DNA of 9,917 nt from Alphaproteobacteria bacterium (GTDB taxonomy: Bacteria; Pseudomonadota; Alphaproteobacteria; Micavibrionales; UBA1664), in NCBI GenBank assembly GCA_018969935.1, contig JAGWXJ010000061.1, positions 1-9,917 of the forward strand. Direction: 5' to 3'. The notes below the pieces were generated by a model. The model did not search any database, was not told where the DNA came from, and saw only the letters and a list, made by a program, of their open reading frames with translations. Every line of letters begins with the position of its first letter. The first letter of the stretch is position 1. Position numbers and translations under genes: made by a program. Below, piece by piece: positions 1 to 5,507 of this stretch.

Positions 1-246
1 TTGTTCGTCACGCTTGCTGCCGCGAAGCTTTGTGACGTCCGTGCCATCAACGAGAATTTTACCGCCATCAGGTTGCAGCAGGCCGAGTACGCATTTGAGC
101 GTAACTGACTTGCCTGTGCCCGAGCCGCCAATAATGACCATGGACGAGCCCTTTTCGACCTTCAGGTCCACACCGCGAAGCACGTGCTTGTCGCCGAAGG
201 ATTTACGGACGTCATTCAGCTCGATCTTGGTGGGCTTGTCCGTCAT
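1..246 (-). CDS. mlaF: Mla-type ABC transporter ATP-binding protein, 5' part only
   Basis: This is the first 82 codons of an ABC ATPase; the gene continues past the left edge. It would power the MlaFEDB-type inner-membrane complex that moves phospholipids between the inner membrane and a periplasmic carrier. The visible protein starts MTDKPTKIELNDVRKSFGD. It has a Walker A motif GGSGTGKS at residues 40-47, followed by a typical LLQPDGGKILVDG segment. The signature motif, Walker B and H-loop lie outside the window. The ATG (246-244) overlaps the TGA of the upstream mlaE gene as ATGA, which fixes the start and suggests translational coupling. The pairing with an MlaE permease is what separates it from other ABC ATPases. 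The exact substrate is inferred from the family. Confidence 0.9.
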   Translation of the reverse strand, partial: MTDKPTKIELNDVRKSFGDKHVLRGVDLKVEKGSSMVIIGGSGTGKSVTLKCVLGLLQPDGGKILVDGTDVTKLRGSKRDEQ

Positions 247-1070
247 GAGAAGAAGATCTGCGTGAGCAAGTAGTTGAAGATGAGAATGAGGATGGAGGCC
301 GACACCACAGCGTTGGTGGTGGCTGCGCCCACGCCTTGGGCGCCGCGTGCCGAGTTATAGCCGTTGTAGCAACCCATGAGCGTCACGATGAAGCCGAATA
401 CGGCCGCCTTTGCAAGGCCGGAGCCTACGTCGTTGGGTTCAAGGAAATTCCAGGTCTGTTCGATGTAGGTGTAGGCACCAAAATGCAATTTGAATACGGC
501 GACAAGGAAACCGCCGAAGATACCGATGATATCAGCAATCAGGACCAGAAAAGGCATGATGATTGTGCCTGCAAAAATGCGGGGTACGACCAGATATTTG
601 ATCGGATTGACCGAGAGAGTGGTGAGCGCATCCACCTGCTCGGTTACGCGCATTGTACCGATTTCAGCAGCAATCGAGGCGCCAATACGGCCGGCAACCA
701 TGAGGCCCGCAAGCACGGGCGCCAATTCGCGCGTGATGGAGAGGGCAACGACGTTTGCGATTGCGCCCTCCGCATTAAAACGGGCAAAACCCGTATAGCT
801 CTGGAGGGCCAGCACCATGCCCGAGAAAAGCGCCGTCAGGCCAACTACGGCCAGCGAGTAATAGCCGATATCGACAAACTGGCGGCCCATCTGTTTAAAG
901 AACCAAGGCGGCAGAAAAATATGCGCGATGGCCTTCATCGCAAATTCGAACAAGCGACCAACCGAACCGAAAAACTGCATCACGGAATGACCGACCATGG
1001 CGCATAAATCGAGGGCGCGTCCGGCCAGTTTTGCAATAGGTAATTCGGTGTTTGCGGTGTCGTTGGACAT
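243..1070 (-). CDS. mlaE: MlaE/YrbE-family lipid ABC transporter permease
   Basis: This 275-residue integral membrane protein has the usual length for MlaE. It forms the membrane channel of a phospholipid transporter and works with MlaF (next gene) and an MCE-domain MlaD, which is not in the window. Family hallmarks are GMVLALQSYTGFARF (84-98), ITRELAPVLAGLMVAGRIGA (112-131), IGTMRVTEQVDAL (137-149, the cytoplasmic coupling segment), and the C-terminal GCYNGYNSARGAQGVG (233-248) followed by a last hydrophobic helix. Hydrophobic segments sit near residues 72-90, 115-128, 160-194, 220-236 and 253-273. The N-terminal 60 residues resemble the amphipathic helix region of the family. The start ATG at 1070 has only a weak Shine-Dalgarno (AAGG, well upstream). 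The gene follows yqgE after a 57-bp gap and overlaps mlaF by 4 bp. The family call is firm; the direction of lipid transport is not shown by sequence. Confidence 0.94.
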   Translation of the reverse strand: MSNDTANTELPIAKLAGRALDLCAMVGHSVMQFFGSVGRLFEFAMKAIAHIFLPPWFFKQMGRQFVDIGYYSLAVVGLTALFSGMVLALQSYTGFARFNAEGAIANVVALSITRELAPVLAGLMVAGRIGASIAAEIGTMRVTEQVDALTTLSVNPIKYLVVPRIFAGTIIMPFLVLIADIIGIFGGFLVAVFKLHFGAYTYIEQTWNFLEPNDVGSGLAKAAVFGFIVTLMGCYNGYNSARGAQGVGAATTNAVVSASILILIFNYLLTQIFFS

Positions 1071-1127
1071 AGGCTGATATTGAGCCTTATTGAGGCAGTA
1101 CTGTAAAGCCAGTTTTTTCGTGTGTTT

Positions 1128-1739
1128 TCAGGCCCTACCAGCCGAGGCAGCAAGGAAGGCGGGGTCAACGCCTAGTTTTTTAAGCGCCTTTTCCCATTTC
1201 TGGTTGGCGGGGGTGCGGAAAACCAGTTCAGGGTCGGCATCAACCACCAACCAAGCATCCTGCGCTAGTTCCCCTTCAAGCTGCTCCGGGCCCCAACCAG
1301 CGTAACCAAGGGCAAACAGCTTGTCGGCAGGGCCTTCCCCGACCACCATTTCACGCAAGGCTTCTATGGTGCCGGTCACGACAAAGCGATTGTCGATGCG
1401 GATGGAATCGGATTTGCAGAAATCATCCGTGTGCAGCAACAAGCCCCGCGCTGTTTCAACAGGACCACCCTGCAGGACAGGAAAATCGGCGAAGTTTTCG
1501 GAGGGTTTTACAGCCAGCTGCGTCAAGAGCAGTGATAAGGGCACATCGGGCAATTCATGGTTGATGACGATACCCATCGCGCCAGCAGCATCATGGGCGC
1601 ACATAAAGATAACCGATTTTTTGAAACGCGGATCCGACATGGTAGGCGTTGCTATGAGCAGGCTTCCGGCCAACCACGTACGATCGGGGGTGCCGTTTTC
1701 CTGCCCGCCAAGGGCCGCAGACTTCAGTGATGGATGCAT
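1128..1739 (-). CDS. yqgE: UPF0301 / YqgE (AlgH-like) family protein
   Basis: This is a 203-residue cytoplasmic protein of the YqgE/AlgH family, whose biochemical role is not established. Conserved blocks are LAGSLLIATP (23-32), DPRFKKSVIFMCAHDAAGAMGIVIN (36-60), VLQGGPVETARGLLLHTDDF (88-107) and LGYAGWGPEQLEGELAQDAWL (144-164). These cover the family domain nearly end to end. The reading frame stays open upstream to 1928, but that extension would run across the divergent peroxiredoxin gene. I chose the ATG at 1739 because it keeps about 20 residues before the conserved core. A later ATG at MSDPRFK would cut into the core. No good Shine-Dalgarno precedes 1739, whereas a promoter-like pair does (1746-1775), so the transcript may be leaderless. 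mlaE follows on the same strand, but that alone does not prove a shared job. Confidence 0.9.
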   Translation of the reverse strand: MHPSLKSAALGGQENGTPDRTWLAGSLLIATPTMSDPRFKKSVIFMCAHDAAGAMGIVINHELPDVPLSLLLTQLAVKPSENFADFPVLQGGPVETARGLLLHTDDFCKSDSIRIDNRFVVTGTIEALREMVVGEGPADKLFALGYAGWGPEQLEGELAQDAWLVVDADPELVFRTPANQKWEKALKKLGVDPAFLAASAGRA

Positions 1740-1745
1740 GTGGCT

Positions 1746-1775
1746 ATTATTGCACACTCCGTCCCCTTGATTCAA
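1746..1775 (-). promoter_or_regulatory. candidate sigma70-like promoter of yqgE
   Basis: Read on the minus strand, TTGAAT (1775-1770, 4 of 6 matches to TTGACA) and AATAAT (1751-1746, 5 of 6 matches to TATAAT) are separated by 18 bases. A transcript starting about 7 bases past the -10 box would begin at or next to the ATG at 1739, giving little or no leader. The assignment rests on motif match and placement only. AT-rich six-mers can occur by chance. Confidence 0.35.
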
Positions 1776-1827
1776 GGAAGGCAGCCCTTTATCTACGTGG
1801 GGCAACACAACCCATAACGAGGCCAAA

Positions 1828-2316
1828 ATGACCATTAAAACAGGCGATACCCTCCCCTCCCTTACCCTTAAGCGCATGGGTGCCAGCGGGCTTGAGGAAT
1901 TCAATACCCTTGATGCCGTCAAAGGCAAAAAGGTTGTTATTTTTGGCGTGCCGGGCGCGTTTACGCCTTCCTGCGCCCAAAAGCACCTGCCCGGCTATGT
2001 GAAAGAGGCTGATGCTATCAAGGCCAAAGGTATTGCCGAAATCATCTGTGTGGCCGTTAACGACCCCTTTGTTATGGCACATTGGGCAGATGTTGCGGGT
2101 ACGCAAGGCAAAGTGACCATGTGGCCTGATGGCAACGGCGCTTTTGCCGATGCACTGGGCCTGACCTTTGACGGTGCCGGCGCCGGGCTTGGCAAACGCC
2201 TTCAGCGTTTTTCGATGGTTGTCGATAACGGGGTTGTGGCCTCGCTTGATATCGAGGCAAAACCCTCCGATGTCGAGCTTTCGGGCGCGCAGGCCTGCCT
2301 TGTGAAACTGGGCTAA
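1828..2316 (+). CDS. Prx5-type peroxiredoxin (thioredoxin/glutaredoxin-dependent peroxidase)
   Basis: This 162-residue thiol peroxidase of the Prx5 (COG0678) subgroup should reduce hydrogen peroxide and alkyl hydroperoxides in the cytoplasm. The active-site block VPGAFTPSC (41-49) gives the peroxidatic Cys49 with the conserved Pro and Thr. ICVAVNDPFVMAHWA (73-87) and the C-terminal FSMVVDNGVV and EAKPSDVELSGA segments are also typical. Two more cysteines occur, Cys74 (conserved position in many members) and Cys157 near the C-terminus. Cys157 could be a resolving residue, but that is inference. There is no fused glutaredoxin domain. The ATG at 1828 has GAGG at 1819-1822 with 5 bases of spacing, which fixes the start. 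The gene diverges from yqgE and converges on thrC, with overlapping stop codons. Confidence 0.93.
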   Translation: MTIKTGDTLPSLTLKRMGASGLEEFNTLDAVKGKKVVIFGVPGAFTPSCAQKHLPGYVKEADAIKAKGIAEIICVAVNDPFVMAHWADVAGTQGKVTMWPDGNGAFADALGLTFDGAGAGLGKRLQRFSMVVDNGVVASLDIEAKPSDVELSGAQACLVKLG

Positions 2317-3674
2317 CCCAATATCAGCTTTTTAACGGCTTCAGCGCTGTTCGGGATTACCGTAAAGTGCTCGGGGCGTTCATAGAGATCGGCCAAGGCC
2401 TCCGGCAACGGGGGCCTTTTTCCTGTGGCCTTCTGTACGGCATCGGGGAACTTGGCGGGATGTGCACAGGCCAGTGCCACCACAGGGCCTTCCAGTGAGT
2501 CCTTGAATTCATGGTAGGCATGGAAGGCGACGGCTGTATGCGGGTCGATGGTATAGCCATAATCGCGCTGTGTGCAGGCGATGGCGGCCAGCGTGTCATC
2601 GTCATCGCAGCGAATACCTGTGAAGATATCCAACAGCACATCGAATGCTTTTTGGGGCACGTTGTAGGACCCCTGTTTTGTAAAATCGGCCATGCAGGTT
2701 TTAAGGGCCTCGGGGTCACGCCCCAGGGCATCGAAGAGCACCCTTTCGAAGTTGCTGGACACCTGTATGTCCATGGACGGGCTGAGGGATGGTTCAACCT
2801 CCGATTTTTGCATACGGCCTGATTCAAAGAAGCGGGTGAGTATGTCGTTCCTGTTGGAGGCAACCACCAGTTTGCGGATGGGTGCGCCCAGCTTTTTAGC
2901 CACGTACGCCGCGTACACGTTGCCGAAATTTCCGGTTGGGACGATGAAATTAACCCCTTGAGGGTAGCTGTACGCAGTATGTACGTAATAAACGACCTGC
3001 GCTGCTATGCGGGCCCAGTTGATGGAATTGACGGCAGACAGGTTTTGCGAGGAACGGAATGCGGCATCGGCAAAAAGCTGTTTCACGATGGCCTGACAAT
3101 CATCGAAATTGCCCTCCACGGCGACGGCATGCACGTTAGGGGCGTTTACGGTTGTCATTTGCCTGCGCTGCACTTCGGACGGGCGCTCATGCGGGTAGAG
3201 AATATAAATCTCGGCACCCTGTGCATGGCGGCAGCCCTCGATGGCGGCGGAACCCGTATCGCCCGATGTGGCACCAAGGATAGTGATTTTCTGACCTGTT
3301 TTCCGAAGTTCGTAATCAAACAGGCGACCAAGCAACTGCAAGGCTACATCCTTGAAGGCAATGGTGGGGCCATGGAAGAGCTCAAGCACCGATAAATTCT
3401 CATCGAGCTTTCGTAATGGCGCGACTTCGGGCACATCAAAGCTTGCGTACGCCTTTTCCAGAAGCGTACGAAGTGTCGGTTTATCGATGAAGCCATCCAT
3501 AAAGAGGGATAAAACGGCCTCAGCGGTATCAATGTACGTTTTAGGGGAAAAACCTTGTGGCAGCGTGGGCCAGACATCAGGGACATACAGCCCGCCATCG
3601 GGGGCGAGGCCGCCCATCAGGGCACCCCTGAAATCGGTTGCGGGGCATCCGCCGCGGGTGGAGATGTATTTCAT
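2313..3674 (-). CDS. thrC: threonine synthase
   Basis: This 453-residue PLP enzyme converts O-phosphohomoserine to threonine, the last step of threonine synthesis. The N-terminus MKYISTRGG and GLAPDGGLYVP (22-32) are standard for the bacterial long form. HGPTIAFKD (101-109) carries the PLP-binding Lys108. LGATSGDTGSAAIEG (134-148) and VPTGNFGNVYAAYVAKKLG (246-264) form the phosphate- and PLP-binding loops. The whole chain runs without a break to NSAEAVKKLILG. The length fits this clade, which is longer than some short-form enzymes. The ATG at 3674 lacks an obvious Shine-Dalgarno, but the N-terminal match supports it. The gene stands alone: no hom or thrB is visible. It is divergent from the lipoprotein gene and overlaps the 3' end of the Prx5 gene. 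Confidence 0.97.
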   Translation of the reverse strand: MKYISTRGGCPATDFRGALMGGLAPDGGLYVPDVWPTLPQGFSPKTYIDTAEAVLSLFMDGFIDKPTLRTLLEKAYASFDVPEVAPLRKLDENLSVLELFHGPTIAFKDVALQLLGRLFDYELRKTGQKITILGATSGDTGSAAIEGCRHAQGAEIYILYPHERPSEVQRRQMTTVNAPNVHAVAVEGNFDDCQAIVKQLFADAAFRSSQNLSAVNSINWARIAAQVVYYVHTAYSYPQGVNFIVPTGNFGNVYAAYVAKKLGAPIRKLVVASNRNDILTRFFESGRMQKSEVEPSLSPSMDIQVSSNFERVLFDALGRDPEALKTCMADFTKQGSYNVPQKAFDVLLDIFTGIRCDDDDTLAAIACTQRDYGYTIDPHTAVAFHAYHEFKDSLEGPVVALACAHPAKFPDAVQKATGKRPPLPEALADLYERPEHFTVIPNSAEAVKKLILG

Positions 3675-3738
3675 TTTGCGTTCAGCTTGAATTGCTACAC
3701 ATTCGGTTCAGTTCAATTTTGAATCTAGGGTGGTTCGT
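3675..3738. promoter_or_regulatory. divergent intergenic region between thrC and the lipoprotein gene
   Basis: Both start points of the flanking genes must be served from these 64 bases. It is AT-richer than the genes and holds several TTCA/TGAA half-sites. The clearest is a near-perfect palindrome, TTCAA-TT-TTGAA, at 3712-3723. A purine-rich AGGGTGG at 3727-3733 acts as the Shine-Dalgarno for the ATG at 3739. I cannot define -10/-35 boxes with confidence on either strand, and any operator role for the palindrome is a guess. Confidence 0.4.
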
Positions 3739-4158
3739 ATGATGCGTCTATTGCTTGTTTTACCTGTTTTGTTGCTGGCCGCCTGCGCGGGGGCCCGCAC
3801 CTTCGACACCGATATGCAGGCCCGTTATGTGGGGCAGCCTGCTGCCGTGGCATTCAGCGATTTCGGGGCGCCCACGGGGCAGTACACCAAGGGTGCGGAT
3901 ACTGTTTATGTATGGCAAAAGCGCGATTCCGAAAGCATTTTCGGCCCCAGTGTAACCATGGGCAGCGGCCGCAATATCTTTGGCGGGCTGTACTGGCAGG
4001 GCGTGACCTACAATACCTGCACCATCAGGGGTACCGTAACGCCCAAGCATACCCTTAGCCGCCTGACCTTCGAGGGGAACCCCAGCGGGTGCGAAACCAT
4101 CACGGGCTTCCGTAAAAAGAGTATCGGGCGGAAACAGGACACCAATTCCGACCTGTAA
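3739..4158 (+). CDS. small putative outer-membrane lipoprotein, family not recognised
   Basis: This 139-residue protein starts with MMRLLLVLPVLLLAAC, a clear lipoprotein signal peptide with lipobox LAAC, so Cys16 would be lipidated. The residue after it is Ala, not Asp, which favours outer-membrane sorting in Gram-negatives. The mature part has VGQPAAVAFSDFGAPTGQYT (31-50), TVYVWQ (55-60), and two cysteines at 94 and 118 that could form a disulfide, one of them in FEGNPSGCETITGF. The plan of a short G-x-P block, a Y-x-W strand, and a C-terminal strand ending in Gly-Asn-x-x-x-Cys resembles small BamE/SmpA-like lipoproteins. I see no motif that proves it, so function stays unknown. A GTG nine bases upstream (3730) is in frame. 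I prefer ATG 3739 because AGGGTGG lies 5 bases before it. The tail is basic and polar. Confidence 0.8.
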   Translation: MMRLLLVLPVLLLAACAGARTFDTDMQARYVGQPAAVAFSDFGAPTGQYTKGADTVYVWQKRDSESIFGPSVTMGSGRNIFGGLYWQGVTYNTCTIRGTVTPKHTLSRLTFEGNPSGCETITGFRKKSIGRKQDTNSDL

Positions 4159-4190
4159 TAAAAAAGGGCCCTTTTAGGGGCCCTTTTTTA
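4159..4190. terminator. bidirectional intrinsic terminator shared by the lipoprotein and ahpC genes
   Basis: A perfect 13-bp inverted repeat has a left arm TAAAAAAGGGCCC (4159-4171), a 6-base loop (4172-4177) and a right arm GGGCCCTTTTTTA (4178-4190). The GC core flanked by A and T tracts gives a U-run after the hairpin on either strand. It begins immediately after the stop at 4158 and ends 3 bases before the ahpC stop at 4194, so one element can terminate both converging transcripts. Confidence 0.92.
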
Positions 4191-4193
4191 TTT

Positions 4194-4799
4194 TCAGATT
4201 TTGCCGACCAGTTTGAGGCTGGGCTTGAGCGTATCATCGCCCGGTTGCCAGCTGGCGGGGCAGACTTCGCCGCCGTGTTCGGCCACGAATTGGGCTGCCT
4301 GAATTTTGCGAATGAGTTCGGCTGCCGAGCGGCCGATGCCCAGATCATGTACCTCGGCGGTTTTGATGACGCCTTCGGGGTTGATAACAAAGGTGCCGCG
4401 CAGGGCCAAACCTTCTTCCTCAATCATCACGCCGAAGTTGCGGCAGATGGTGCCCGTTGGATCCCCCACCATCGGGAACTGGATTTTCTTGATGGTATCC
4501 GAGCTATCGTGCCAGGCCTTGTGGCAGAAATGCGTGTCGGTGGACACGGCGTAAACTTCCACGCCCATTTGCTTGAGCGTTTCGTAGTGCTTGGCGACGT
4601 CGCCCAGTTCGGTCGGGCAGACAAACGTGAAATCGGCGGGGTAGAACATGACGACCGACCATTTGCCCTTCATGTTCGCTTCCGTCACGGGTACGAATTC
4701 GCCGTTGTGGTAGGCCGTGGCCTTGAACGGACGGACATGGGTGTTGACGATGCTGAACGGCATCGGGGCGGGAGTGTTGACGTTGGCAGGTTGTGGCAT
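4194..4799 (-). CDS. ahpC: typical 2-Cys peroxiredoxin, AhpC type
   Basis: This 201-residue cytoplasmic peroxidase should reduce peroxides using a disulfide-cycled cysteine pair. FYPADFTFVCPTELGD (52-67) holds the peroxidatic Cys61. GEVCPASW (177-184) holds the resolving Cys180, which would act on the partner subunit. STDTHFCHKAWH (86-97) and GDPTGTICRNF (112-122) are family blocks, with extra Cys92 and Cys119. The chain ends SLKLVGKI, like enterobacterial AhpC. It lacks the GGLG and YF motifs of peroxide-sensitive eukaryotic forms. The frame is open to 4865, but ATG 4799 has AAGGA at 4809-4813 with 9-base spacing. It gives a 12-residue Pro/Ala/Asn-rich extension before MPFSIVNT. That inner Met lacks a ribosome site. 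No ahpF or ahpD is in view, so the reductant is unknown. Confidence 0.95.
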   Translation of the reverse strand: MPQPANVNTPAPMPFSIVNTHVRPFKATAYHNGEFVPVTEANMKGKWSVVMFYPADFTFVCPTELGDVAKHYETLKQMGVEVYAVSTDTHFCHKAWHDSSDTIKKIQFPMVGDPTGTICRNFGVMIEEEGLALRGTFVINPEGVIKTAEVHDLGIGRSAAELIRKIQAAQFVAEHGGEVCPASWQPGDDTLKPSLKLVGKI

Positions 4800-4879
4800 G
4801 ACGCGGCTTCCTTTGCTTTTTCTTGTTTTCGGGCAGAAATTAGCGGAGGATGCGGGGGGATGCAATGATGAAGGTCAAT

Positions 4880-5494
4880 TTATAGTTTGATCCTAAATCT
4901 CTCCAATCCGTCCCAAGAAGTCATTATGGGATTTCTTAACCTTGGATCGCTTAACCCCAACTCTTCCAATGTGTAGTTCATTTTACCAAAGTTACATGGC
5001 GCGCATGTTACAATCAGGTTTTCGAAGCTATTGGAGCCACCTTTAGAATGAGGCACCACATGATCGTATTGCGCCCACATGGCCTGAAATGCCCTGTGAC
5101 ATTTATTGTTTTCGTGCGCCCATCTCAGAGCTTCAGGGAAAGCCTTACGAAGCTTTTGCCTCGTTTCGTTCCTAACAACAGGTATTCCACAAAAGCGACA
5201 ATTGTACCGGTCACGTGTGTGTAAGGCCTTTTTTTCCATTGAGTTCGGCATACGCGCTTTTATTCGCATATCTTTGGGAATGTCGGGTATAGAAGAAACC
5301 TGAGATAGTTCAACATATGGACTATTTTTGCCCCAAATCGATTCAGTCCATTCACCTATTGCCGGAATATCTGCCTTTTTTATAAGCTCGGAAGCATACT
5401 CGGAATTACCGGCAAGATACTCTGTTACCGCTTTATCAAGGTAATCAGCTGCCTCGAAAATCTCCGGTATAGGCTCGCGAAAGCAGGATTTCAT
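4880..5494 (-). CDS. HNH endonuclease family protein, likely acquired
   Basis: This 204-residue protein has a C-terminal HNH nuclease domain. A CRFC knuckle (Cys99, Cys102) pairs with Cys164 and Cys167 to bind a structural zinc. YDHVVPHSKGG (143-153) supplies the catalytic His145, followed by Asn159 and CAPCNFGK (164-171). The third triad position reads Asn168, so it is an H-N-N type. The first 90 residues have no domain I recognise; they contain an acidic helix-like stretch and PAIGEWTESIWGKNSPYV (44-61). It should cut DNA, but the target is unknown. There is no methylase beside it. The ATG at 5494 has a textbook AGGAGG, and the gene starts 13 bp after the guaA stop, so cotranscription with guaA is likely. 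Two of three 60-base lines I counted by hand are 40% GC (the third 52%), against 63% in a guaA line, which suggests horizontal transfer. Confidence 0.9.
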   Translation of the reverse strand: MKSCFREPIPEIFEAADYLDKAVTEYLAGNSEYASELIKKADIPAIGEWTESIWGKNSPYVELSQVSSIPDIPKDMRIKARMPNSMEKKALHTRDRYNCRFCGIPVVRNETRQKLRKAFPEALRWAHENNKCHRAFQAMWAQYDHVVPHSKGGSNSFENLIVTCAPCNFGKMNYTLEELGLSDPRLRNPIMTSWDGLERFRIKL

Positions 5495-5498
5495 CTAC

Positions 5499-5504
5499 CC
5501 TCCT
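5499..5504 (-). promoter_or_regulatory. strong Shine-Dalgarno of the HNH gene
   Basis: AGGAGG on the minus strand lies 4 bases before the ATG at 5494, inside the 13-bp gap after the guaA stop codon. It is the only consensus-strength ribosome site in the window, where most housekeeping starts have weak sites, and it fixes the start of the HNH gene. Confidence 0.75.
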
Positions 5505-5507
5505 GTC

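Noticed and set aside
336..1007. 223-codon plus-strand reading frame antisense to mlaE
   Set aside because: Its translation is low in hydrophobic order and rich in charged residues, with no domain. The minus strand encodes a textbook MlaE, so this is a shadow of a GC-rich gene.
1740..1928. N-terminal extension of yqgE to position 1928
   Set aside because: It would overlap about 100 bases of the divergent Prx5 gene and adds 63 residues not seen in the family.
4245..4868. 207-codon plus-strand reading frame antisense to ahpC
   Set aside because: No recognisable domain and no ribosome site. It mirrors the strongly conserved AhpC on the other strand.
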